DNA of 64,000 bases from Gemmatimonadota bacterium (GTDB lineage: Bacteria > Gemmatimonadota > Gemmatimonadetes > Gemmatimonadales > GWC2-71-9). Each line of letters begins with the position of its first letter. The first letter of the stretch is position 1. The notes under the pieces were generated by a model that made no database searches, had not been told where the DNA came from, and saw only the letters and a program-made list of their open reading frames with translations. The stretch covers positions 24,248 through 88,247 of the forward strand of contig QHUK01000006.1 in assembly GCA_003222085.1 (NCBI GenBank), in the 5' to 3' direction. Below, piece by piece: positions 1 to 7,540 of the stretch. The translations under genes were made by a program, and so were the position numbers.

Positions 1-95
1 GCGCCAACCTCCGGCAGCCGGGCTGTCTCGCGTGTTCTGAGACCCCTTGGCTTTGCGCCCCGCCGTCGCCGACGGTTTGCCCCTGACAGAGATAT
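1..95 (-). promoter_or_regulatory. cyclic-di-GMP-I (GEMM) riboswitch aptamer
   Basis: Read on the minus strand, this stretch has the GEMM-I layout: the conserved GGGGCAAACC (74-83), a short P2 hairpin CCGTC/GACGG (63-75), the conserved GGCGCAAAGCC (49-59), a second hairpin arm with GGGGTCTC, and the 3' closing GACAGCCCGGCTGCCGG. These blocks are the family's known ligand-binding core and tetraloop/receptor parts, in the right order. The regulated gene lies beyond the left edge on the minus strand, so the expression platform is not visible. Family membership is judged by eye, not by a covariance model. Confidence 0.85.
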
Positions 96-181
96 GCCGT
101 TGGGGTGTTGAGCAAGAACGGTGCCCCCACACTAACCGTGATCGCTACGACACATAGGACGATGGGCAAGAAAGGAATGTG

Positions 182-213
182 TTGCAGAATGCATGTTTTT
201 AAGCATTATGCAT
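182..213 (+). promoter_or_regulatory. Putative promoter of glycerate kinase, possibly leaderless
   Basis: A TTGCAG box (182-187) and a CATTAT box (204-209) are spaced 16 bp apart. The start codon lies only 6 bp after the -10 box and no Shine-Dalgarno sequence precedes it, which would fit a leaderless mRNA. Two ATGCAT palindromes (189-194 and 208-213) flank the -10 element and could be an operator. The stretch 96-181 holds nothing else that I can recognise. Confidence 0.4.
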
Positions 214-214
214 C

Positions 215-1297
215 ATGCAGCAGTTGATATTAGTTGCTCCTGCTGCGTTTAAGGGCACGATGAGCCCCCTTCAGGTCGCCGAAGCTCTGGCCGAGGGGGC
301 CCGGCGGGCCCTACCGGACGCGGCGGTCCTTCAGCTTCCCATCTCGGATGGGGGCGATGGGCTCCTGGATGCTGTCCTCCCGCGTGGCTCGTTGCGCGAA
401 CGCATAACGGTAGCCGGCCCCTTGGGTGAGTCCGTGTCGGGTGAGCTCGGCTGGGTGGACCCGGAGACGGCGATTTTCGAGAGTGCCACCGCCTGCGGGA
501 TCGCGCTTCTCAGGCCCGAGCAGCTCGACCCGCTGCGAGCCACGTCGCGCGGAGTCGGGGAGCTGATCTGGGAGGCGGTCGAACGGGGCGCGAAGACGGT
601 GGTCGTGGGTCTGGGGGGGTCCGCCACGGTAGACGGCGGGACCGGCGCGGCTCGGGGACTTGGCTGGGCGTTCCTCGACGCCCACGGCGAGCCGCTTCCC
701 GAAGGAGGCGGGTCGTTGGCCCAGCTGGCGGAACTTGAGGGGGGATGGGGCCTCGCCGCGCGCGTCATTGCGCTCGCGGACGTGACCACGCCGCTGGTCG
801 GCCCACAGGGCGCGGCGCCGGTGTTCGGGCCACAGAAGGGAGCGGGGCCCGAAGGTGTGAAGCTCCTTTCCCGGGGACTCGAGCGCCTCGCGGCGTTGAT
901 GGCCCGGCACGGCCGGGGAGACCTGGCGATGCTCCCCGGGGGCGGTGCCGCGGGCGGACTGGGCGCGGGGCTCGCGTATTTCGCCAAGGCCCAGCTCACG
1001 CGCGGCGCGGAGTGGGTTCTGGCCCGAGTGGGATTCGATGCCGCCCTCGCCAAAGCGCAGCTCGTGATCACCGGCGAGGGGTCGTTCGACAAGACGTCGC
1101 TCGTCGGCAAGGCGCCGGGCGAGGTCGTGCGGCGCGCTCAGGCCGCCAGGACGCGCGTGGCGGTCGTAGCCGGCAAGGTCGAAGGGCTCGTGGGCCTGCA
1201 TGCGCTGGACGGCGAAGGTCGCGTGCTCGACGCCGCGGGGATCGCCGCGCTCGCCGAGCGGGCCGTGCGCGAGGCGTTCGGGTTGCCCGGCCCCTAG
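215..1297 (+). CDS. glxK: Glycerate kinase (GlxK/GarK family)
   Basis: The product (360 aa) should phosphorylate D-glycerate with ATP, feeding glyoxylate and serine catabolism into glycolysis; it is cytosolic. The start fits the family because the beta-strand and AFKGT motif follow directly (family form: xxxPDSFKGS). Other signatures are SDGGDG (44-49), a glycine-rich GLGGSATVDGG (132-142), PGGGAAGGLGAG near 242, and ITGEGSFD near 287. The length is close to the usual 370-380 aa. It precedes glyQS by only about 25 bp, so the two may be co-transcribed. Whether the product is 2- or 3-phosphoglycerate cannot be told from sequence. Confidence 0.93.
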   Translation: MQQLILVAPAAFKGTMSPLQVAEALAEGARRALPDAAVLQLPISDGGDGLLDAVLPRGSLRERITVAGPLGESVSGELGWVDPETAIFESATACGIALLRPEQLDPLRATSRGVGELIWEAVERGAKTVVVGLGGSATVDGGTGAARGLGWAFLDAHGEPLPEGGGSLAQLAELEGGWGLAARVIALADVTTPLVGPQGAAPVFGPQKGAGPEGVKLLSRGLERLAALMARHGRGDLAMLPGGGAAGGLGAGLAYFAKAQLTRGAEWVLARVGFDAALAKAQLVITGEGSFDKTSLVGKAPGEVVRRAQAARTRVAVVAGKVEGLVGLHALDGEGRVLDAAGIAALAERAVREAFGLPGP

Positions 1298-1322
1298 CGG
1301 TCCTCCTATCTTCCGGCGCCCT

Positions 1323-2660
<1,338 letters not shown>

Positions 2661-2661
2661 T

Positions 2662-2689
2662 GTAGGGGCGCAGCATGCTGCGCCCCTAC
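2662..2689. repeat. 28-bp palindrome, copy 1
   Basis: This is a perfect inverted repeat starting GTAGGGGCGCAG and ending CTGCGCCCCTAC. A second copy differing by one base lies at 3017-3044, so the pair exactly brackets the small gene between them. It lacks a T-tract, so it is not a typical intrinsic terminator. It resembles REP-type dispersed palindromes. Confidence 0.85.
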
Positions 2690-2701
2690 GGAGTGCCCCT
2701 C

Positions 2702-3010
2702 ATGCCCATGGCTAAGCGCGTCTTGCTCGAGACGCGGGACCTGCTGTTCCGCTCGAAGCTTGGCGCGGTAGTGGCCGCCGCCGGGGCGGATGTGTCCCGG
2801 GACGAGGCCGCTTGCGATCTCGCGGTAATCGAGCTCGGCGGGCCGGGGGCGACGGAGCGGATCGGCGAGCTCGCACGCCGCGGGATTCCAGTGCTCGCCT
2901 ACGGCTCTCACGTCCATGCGGAGCTGCTGCGCGCGGCGCGCCAGGCAGGCGCGGCGGCGGTGCCGAATTCCCAGGTGGAAGAACGGCTGCGGGAGCTGCT
3001 CACCCAGTAG
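2702..3010 (+). CDS. Stand-alone pseudo-receiver (CheY-like) protein
   Basis: The product is 102 aa and looks like a single response-regulator receiver fold: a beta1 stretch (KRVLLETRD), a beta3 stretch (CDLAVIELGG), IPVLAYGSH as beta4, and AAAVPNSQVEERLREL as beta5 and the last helix. At the usual phospho-acceptor position there is Glu (VIEL) instead of Asp, and no conserved Lys follows beta5, so phosphorylation is unlikely. The start at 2702 is preferred because a GGAG lies 8 bp upstream; an ATG at 2675 sits in the centre of a palindrome, and 2708 is also possible. The receiver assignment rests on pattern only. Confidence 0.6.
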   Translation: MPMAKRVLLETRDLLFRSKLGAVVAAAGADVSRDEAACDLAVIELGGPGATERIGELARRGIPVLAYGSHVHAELLRAARQAGAAAVPNSQVEERLRELLTQ

Positions 3011-3016
3011 AAACAC

Positions 3017-3044
3017 GTAGGGGCGCAGCATGCCGCGCCCCTAC
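3017..3044. repeat. 28-bp palindrome, copy 2
   Basis: This has the same sequence as the 2662-2689 palindrome except for a single change at the centre (GCATGC becomes GCATGCC-type). It sits between convergent genes, 6 bp after the pseudo-receiver stop and about 25 bp before the Hsp20 stop. Confidence 0.85.
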
Positions 3045-3069
3045 CGTCGGGCCTCCACCGCTACGCCAG

Positions 3070-3498
3070 CTATTTCGACGCGACCTGCACTTCGATCTGC
3101 CGCGGCTTCGCCTTCTCTGCCTTCGGAAGCGTCACGGTCAAAACGCCGTGCTCGTAGGTCGCCTTGATGTTGCTCGCGTCGACCGTCGCGGGCAGGGTGA
3201 AGCTGCGCTCGAAGGTGCCATAGGTCCGCTCGTAGCGGTGCACCCGCTCGGTGCGCTCCTCGGCGACCTGCTGCTTCGAACCCTTGATCGCGAGGACGTT
3301 GTTCTCCAATGAGATCTTCACATCCTCGGGTTTGACACCCGGTACCTCGGCGATGATGCGGATCCCCTCGGCATCCTCGAAGATATCCACCGGCGGCACC
3401 CACGACGCCTCCGGGCTGTCGCCGTTCAGGCTGCCCAGCACGTCGAAGAACCGGTTGATCACCGGGTCTCTTTGAAGGGAACGAGTGGTGACGAACAT
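3070..3498 (-). CDS. hsp20: Small heat-shock protein, Hsp20/alpha-crystallin family
   Basis: The product (142 aa) is an ATP-independent holdase that binds unfolding proteins as an oligomer in the cytosol. The alpha-crystallin domain spans about 35-130, with VPPVDIFED at its start, the EVPGVKPEDVKI strand pair and the hallmark GVLTVTLPK near its end. A C-terminal I-x-V (QIEVQ) resembles the I-x-I anchor. The ATG at 3498 is chosen because AAGGAG lies about 8 bp upstream; a longer in-frame ORF to 3543 adds residues that overlap that ribosome site. It is transcribed divergently from the small-protein cassette at 3676. Confidence 0.94.
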   Translation of the reverse strand: MFVTTRSLQRDPVINRFFDVLGSLNGDSPEASWVPPVDIFEDAEGIRIIAEVPGVKPEDVKISLENNVLAIKGSKQQVAEERTERVHRYERTYGTFERSFTLPATVDASNIKATYEHGVLTVTLPKAEKAKPRQIEVQVASK

Positions 3499-3589
3499 TG
3501 CCAGTACTCCTTTCATTATTGGTCTGGACTCCAGCTGCTGCACGCAGGGCCCATCGCAATCGACGTGCCGCTCCTGGCAGGCCGCGGCG

Positions 3590-3602
3590 TGTCAAGTTGA
3601 CA
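3590..3602. promoter_or_regulatory. Palindromic operator candidate between hsp20 and the 3676 cassette
   Basis: TGTCAA-G-TTGACA is a perfect 6-bp inverted repeat with one central base in the 177-bp divergent intergenic space. Each arm also reads as a TTGACA -35 box in one direction, but I see no good -10 box at 16-18 bp on either side. No CIRCE element (TTAGCACTC-N9-GAGTGCTAA) is present. Confidence 0.35.
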
Positions 3603-3675
3603 AACGGGGCGTTCAAGCTGGCACCGGAGGCTGTCAGCTTTGCGGAGTCCGGGGCGCCATCTATCTTTCCGAGCC

Positions 3676-3954
3676 ATGACGCACTCCACCACGGTTGCGC
3701 TGCCACCCCAGGACGTGCTCGACCGCGCGAAGCGGTTCTTCGCGGAGCGGGTGCCGCACGCGGCCGCATTCGTGGAGAAGGAAGGGCCGGGGTTCCTGGT
3801 GCTGCGCGGTCAGGGCGGAGAAGAGATCGCGCTGCACGCGCGGGTGGATGCGGAGGGCAAGACCCGGGTGCGGGCGTCGACGCTCTTCTTCGATCAGGCG
3901 CTCGACCGCTTCCTCTCGACACTCCCCCTCGAAACCACGGTGGAGCTCGCGTGA
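3676..3954 (+). CDS. Hypothetical protein, first gene of a small-protein cassette
   Basis: The product is 92 aa and I do not recognise a family. An amphipathic N-terminal helix (PQDVLDRAKRFFAER) is followed by alternating strands (GFLVLRGQGGEEIALHARV, KTRVRASTLFF) and a final helix-strand, suggesting a small alpha/beta domain without catalytic motifs. No signal peptide is seen. Its stop overlaps the GTG of the next gene (GTGA), so the two are translationally coupled. The ATG at 3676 was preferred over an in-frame start at 3640 because conserved-looking sequence begins there. Confidence 0.65.
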   Translation: MTHSTTVALPPQDVLDRAKRFFAERVPHAAAFVEKEGPGFLVLRGQGGEEIALHARVDAEGKTRVRASTLFFDQALDRFLSTLPLETTVELA

Positions 3955-4226
3955 CCGCGGTAGGCGAGCGATTCGCCGTGCGGGTGATGGTGACCGATGT
4001 GTGGGATCAGGTGTTTCTCGCGGTCGAGCCCACGACCACGGTTGCGGAGCTCAAGCGGCAGGCGCTTACCCAGGCGCTGAAGCGGGCACACGTACGAGCC
4101 GAGGATTACGTCGTGAAGTTCCGCGGCGCCCAGGTGCTCGACGAGACCACGACGCTGGCCGCGCTCGGCGCCGTGCCCAACTCGCCTTTCATCGTTCTCC
4201 CTGCCCGACGCCAACCGGTGCGCTGA
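3951..4226 (+). CDS. Ubiquitin-like (beta-grasp) small protein
   Basis: The product (91 aa) has the pattern of a ubiquitin-like beta-grasp fold: two strands (FAVRVMVTD, QVFLAVEP), the TTTVAELKRQALTQAL helix, then DYVVKFRGAQVLDETTTLAALG, which matches the ubiquitin KxLxD-x-x-TLxxLG region, and a last strand PFIVLPAR. The C-terminus ends QPVR with no di-glycine, so conjugation is not suggested. It may resemble YukD/EsaB-type ubiquitin-like proteins. The GTG start overlaps the upstream stop and its own stop overlaps the next ATG (TGATG). The fold is inferred by pattern only. Confidence 0.6.
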   Translation: MTAVGERFAVRVMVTDVWDQVFLAVEPTTTVAELKRQALTQALKRAHVRAEDYVVKFRGAQVLDETTTLAALGAVPNSPFIVLPARRQPVR

Positions 4227-4486
4227 TGGTTTCTCGCGCGCTCACGACCTTCACCGTCGGCTTCCTGCTGCTGGACGCCGTGCTGCTCGCGTACGGCGGG
4301 TTTGCGCTCGGTCGCCAATGGCTGGTGTTCTGGGGCGCGGTCTGTGTCGTCGCCGCAGTGCTCGTGGTGATCGGCTGGCGGCGATACCGTAGCGTCATGT
4401 CGGACCTGGAGCGTGCGCGGCGGGAGATGCGCGCGGAAGTGGAGTCGATTCGCGAGCTGCTGCAGGGCAAGCACCTGGACAATTGA
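4226..4486 (+). CDS. Small two-helix membrane protein
   Basis: The product (86 aa) has two hydrophobic segments (about 7-27 and 31-51) followed by a charged, helical cytosolic tail (RRYRSVMSDLERARREMRAEVESIRELL) that looks like a short coiled coil. It is the last gene of the three-gene cassette and overlaps the ubiquitin-like gene by 1 bp. No enzymatic motif is visible, and I do not recognise the family. Membrane anchoring or a scaffold role for the two upstream soluble proteins is a guess from context. Confidence 0.65.
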   Translation: MVSRALTTFTVGFLLLDAVLLAYGGFALGRQWLVFWGAVCVVAAVLVVIGWRRYRSVMSDLERARREMRAEVESIRELLQGKHLDN

Positions 4487-4499
4487 TGCCGGACGGGCG

Positions 4500-4557
4500 G
4501 ACAGGCGGACGGTGGGACGGTAGCTCGGCGTCGCCTTGCCGTCACAGTCCGCCTGTC
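4500..4557. repeat. Intergenic inverted repeat
   Basis: GACAGGCGGAC (4500-4510) pairs with GTCCGCCTGTC (4547-4557), and an inner GACGG pairs with CCGTC. The arms are built of iterated GGACGG-like words. It lies in the 97-bp gap between the small membrane protein and the deacetylase-like gene and could act as a transcription boundary, though no T-tract follows. Confidence 0.65.
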
Positions 4558-4583
4558 AAACAGTGCGACCGTCCGAGTCGGTA

Positions 4584-5486
4584 ATGCCTGTCCCCGTTGT
4601 GTTCCACAGCGCCACTCTTCTCCACAACCCTGGCCCCGGTCATCCCGAGCGCCCGGAGCGGATCGAGGCGGTCCTCGCCGCGCTGCGCGCGCCCGACCTG
4701 ACGGCGACGATCGAGTGGGTGGAGGCCCGGCCCGCGGCGCGCGACCAGCTCGAGCGTGTCCACTCGCCGGCCTACCTCGACACACTCGAGCGCCTCGCGC
4801 GGGGGGGCGGCGGCGCGCTGGACGCCGACACGGTGATGAGCCGGGACAGCTGGAACGCCGCCGCGATGGCCGCGGGCGTGGCGATCGGCGCGGTGGAGCG
4901 AGGGATCGAGCGGGGGTCGGGCTTCGGCGCGACGCGCCCTCCAGGGCACCACGCCCTCGCCGGCCGCGCCATGGGATTCTGCCTGATCAACAACGTCGTC
5001 GTGGCGGCCCGGCACGGGCAGCAGCTGGGGAAGCCGCGCGTGCTGATCGTGGACTGGGACGTGCACCACGGGAACGGCACCCAGGCGCTGGTGGAGCGCG
5101 ATCCGTCCATCCGCTACGTGTCGATGCACCAGTATCCCTGGTATCCGGGGACCGGCGCTGCGGACGAGCGTGGCGTCGGGAACGTGTTCAACGTACCCCG
5201 CCCGCCCGGGCTCGCCCGCGAGGTGTACGTGCGGGACCTCCTCGCCGCGGTGGACGCCGCCCTGGAGGGGTGGCCGCCGGACCTCCTGTTGGTCTCGGCC
5301 GGATTCGATTCCCTGGCGGGCGATCCGCTGGGCGGGTTCACGCTCACGCCCGAGGATGTCGCGCACTGGACCAGCGCGCTGCGCGCACGCGTCGCGCCGG
5401 CACCGGTCGTCGGGGTGCTCGAGGGCGGCTACCGGCTCGACTTGCTCGCGGCCGGCGCGCGCGCCCACGTGGGCGCGCTTGCCTGA
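4584..5486 (+). CDS. Histone deacetylase/AcuC-family hydrolase
   Basis: The product (300 aa) is a Zn-dependent deacetylase of the arginase/deacetylase fold. It shows HPERPERIEAV near the start, RPPGHHA with the catalytic His pair, DWDVHHGNGT (zinc-binding Asp and His), GFDSLAGDPLGGF (second zinc Asp) and the EGGY glycine-tyrosine loop. Bacterial members deacetylate acetyl-lysine proteins (AcuC), acetylpolyamines or related small molecules; the substrate cannot be told. The ATG at 4584 places the conserved VVFHSATLLHNPGPGHPERPE at the N-terminus, as usual. An arginine decarboxylase occurs in the window, so acetylpolyamine use is possible but unproven. Confidence 0.92.
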   Translation: MPVPVVFHSATLLHNPGPGHPERPERIEAVLAALRAPDLTATIEWVEARPAARDQLERVHSPAYLDTLERLARGGGGALDADTVMSRDSWNAAAMAAGVAIGAVERGIERGSGFGATRPPGHHALAGRAMGFCLINNVVVAARHGQQLGKPRVLIVDWDVHHGNGTQALVERDPSIRYVSMHQYPWYPGTGAADERGVGNVFNVPRPPGLAREVYVRDLLAAVDAALEGWPPDLLLVSAGFDSLAGDPLGGFTLTPEDVAHWTSALRARVAPAPVVGVLEGGYRLDLLAAGARAHVGALA

Positions 5487-5513
5487 GGGTCGCGACGTCC
5501 CGATACTACAGTC

Positions 5514-6527
5514 GTGACCGCGACCGCCGCACCGCAAGCCTCCAAACACTGGCCCGCCAGCATCTATCGGCGGCCCGACGGGGGGGTCGAGCGAGGTCTC
5601 TCGCCCGCCCGGCTGCGCGACATCGTGCGCGCGGGCGAGGGCGAGCTGTGGGTCGACGTCGACAGCACCGACCTCCACCAGCACGCGCTCCTGGAGAAGG
5701 TGTTCGAGTTCCACCCGCTCGCGGTCGAGGACACGCTCTCCCCGCGCACCCGCGTCAAGCTGGAGGAGTACGACCGCTACGTCTTCGTCGTGATGGCGGG
5801 GGTCGCCTTCGACCAGGCGACGCCCAACCCGTTCGATCTCCAAACCTCCAACCTCTACTTCTTCCTCGGCAAGAACTTCCTCGTCACCGTGCATGCGATA
5901 CCCTCGGTGGGCTGTGACGCCGCACGAGACCGCTTGTTGCGCAGTCCCGACCTCCTTGCCCGTGGTGCCGAGATGACGATGCACCACATCATCGACCAGG
6001 CGGTGGACACGTACTTTCCATTGGTCGAGGAGCTCAACGGCATGGTGGACGGGCTCGAGCAGAAGCTGTTCGAGGAGTTCGACGAGGGTCTGATCCACGA
6101 GATCTTCAAGGCGAAGCGGTCGACCTTCGGACTGCGGCGCCACATCGGGCCGCTGCGCGAAGTGCTCAACATCCTGACCAACCGTCCCTGCGGCTACATC
6201 CGGCCCGAAACGCAGCTCTACTACCGGGACGTCTACGACCATACCATCCGCCTGATGGAGTCGGTCGACACCACGCGCGACCTGCTCGCCGGTGTGCTGG
6301 AGACCTACCTGTCCCAGACTTCCAACCGGATGAACCGGGTGATGAAGCAGCTGTCGATCGTGGCCACCGTCGCGCTGCCGCTGATCGTGATCGCGGGGAT
6401 CTACGGCATGAATTTCAGTCGCATGCCCCTCATCCACGATGCGCTTGGCTTCTGGGTGGCCGTTGCCAGCATGGTCATGGTCTCGCTGGCGATTGTGTGG
6501 TGGTTGAAGAACCGCAAATGGCTCTAA
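5514..6527 (+). CDS. corA: Magnesium/cobalt transporter CorA
   Basis: The product (337 aa) is an inner-membrane Mg2+ channel of the CorA family. A long cytosolic N-terminal domain (1-280) is followed by two C-terminal transmembrane helices (about 281-297 and 312-332) separated by the signature YGMNF (297-301). The basic C-terminal tail (KNRKWL) is typical. Translation starts at GTG 5514, 27 bp after the deacetylase stop. The next gene starts 10 bp inside its 3' end, so corA and the epimerase gene are likely co-translated. Confidence 0.96.
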   Translation: MTATAAPQASKHWPASIYRRPDGGVERGLSPARLRDIVRAGEGELWVDVDSTDLHQHALLEKVFEFHPLAVEDTLSPRTRVKLEEYDRYVFVVMAGVAFDQATPNPFDLQTSNLYFFLGKNFLVTVHAIPSVGCDAARDRLLRSPDLLARGAEMTMHHIIDQAVDTYFPLVEELNGMVDGLEQKLFEEFDEGLIHEIFKAKRSTFGLRRHIGPLREVLNILTNRPCGYIRPETQLYYRDVYDHTIRLMESVDTTRDLLAGVLETYLSQTSNRMNRVMKQLSIVATVALPLIVIAGIYGMNFSRMPLIHDALGFWVAVASMVMVSLAIVWWLKNRKWL

Positions 6528-7540
6528 GGCTCGCCGCCGACGTTCTCACCCTGAAAACCAAGCATCCATTCGTCATCGCCCGGGGCGGTGATGACGACAC
6601 GCGCGTCGTCTGGGTGCGCCTGACCGACGGCGATGGGATCGAGGGGTGGGGAGAAGCCGACCCCTCACGCTACTACGGAGAAACGGCGGACACCGTGCTG
6701 GCGATGCTGAAGCGGCTCGAGCCGCATCTCCCCACGGACCCGTTCGATCTCGACGCGGCGGAAGCGAGGTTCGCACAGGTCGTCCCCAGGAACGGCGCGG
6801 CCCGGGCGGCGTTGTCGGCGGCGCTGCACGATCTCGTGGGCAAGCGGCTCGACCAGCCGGTGTGGCGCCTGTGGGGACTCGATCCCGCCCGCGCGCCGCG
6901 CTCGTCGTTCACCATCGGCCTCGACACCCCCGAGAAGGTGCGCCAGAAGGTACTCGAGGCGTCGTCCTATCCCATCCTCAAGATCAAGCTCGGCACCGAT
7001 CGGGACGAAGCCATCCTGCGCACCGTCCGCGACGCTACCGACAAGCCGCTCCGCGTGGATGCGAACGCGGGGTGGACGCGGGAGCGCGCGCTCCAGATGC
7101 TCCCCGTGCTCAAAGAGTACGGCGTGGAGTTCGTGGAGCAGCCCCTGCCGCCCGACGATCTCGAGGGCATCGCCGCGGTCCGGCGCCGGGGGATCCTCCC
7201 CGTGGTCGTGGACGAGAGCTGCATCGTCGCGGCCGACATCCCGCGACTCTCGGGCGCCGTGGACGGCATCAACATCAAGCTCGCGAAGTGCGGCTCGCTG
7301 CGCGAAGCGGTGCGCATGATCGCCACCGCGCGGGCGCACGGCATGCTCGTCATGGTGGGATGCATGATCGAAACGTCGCTGGGGATCACGGCCGCGGCGC
7401 ACTTCACGCCCCTCGTCGACGCCGCCGATCTGGACGGTGCGGCGTTGACCGCCAACGACCCCTTCGTGGGCGCCACGATCGACGGCGGGCAGATTCGCCT
7501 GCCCACCGGACCGGGGCTGGGCGTCCGACGGCGGGGATGA
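6518..7540 (+). CDS. Dipeptide epimerase (L-Ala-D/L-Glu epimerase type)
   Basis: The product (340 aa) is an enolase-superfamily muconate-lactonizing-like enzyme. The acid/base lysines are visible in LKIKLGTDRDE and in NIKLAKCG; Mg ligands lie in RVDANAGW, VEQPLP and VVDESC. These motifs, including KxK, and the lack of N-terminal extension fit L-Ala-D/L-Glu epimerases, which convert murein peptides during recycling. This agrees with murQ-anmK-nagZ about 8 kb away. The ATG at 6518 lies 10 bp inside corA. Other dipeptide specificities are common in the family, so the exact substrate is open. Confidence 0.85.
   Translation: MALRLAADVLTLKTKHPFVIARGGDDDTRVVWVRLTDGDGIEGWGEADPSRYYGETADTVLAMLKRLEPHLPTDPFDLDAAEARFAQVVPRNGAARAALSAALHDLVGKRLDQPVWRLWGLDPARAPRSSFTIGLDTPEKVRQKVLEASSYPILKIKLGTDRDEAILRTVRDATDKPLRVDANAGWTRERALQMLPVLKEYGVEFVEQPLPPDDLEGIAAVRRRGILPVVVDESCIVAADIPRLSGAVDGINIKLAKCGSLREAVRMIATARAHGMLVMVGCMIETSLGITAAAHFTPLVDAADLDGAALTANDPFVGATIDGGQIRLPTGPGLGVRRRG

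Noticed and set aside
2675..2701. ATG 2675 as start of the pseudo-receiver gene
   Set aside because: It lies in the centre of a repeated palindrome; GGAG is correctly spaced for 2702.
3951..4226. Bacterial ubiquitin-conjugation system
   Set aside because: No terminal Gly-Gly and no E1/E2 homologue in the window; the JAMM protein is 38 kb away and lacks the canonical Glu.
4542..6437. Long minus-strand open frame opposite the deacetylase and corA genes
   Set aside because: It is an antisense shadow: compositional His/Arg/Glu-rich translation, no domain, and both opposing genes are well conserved.
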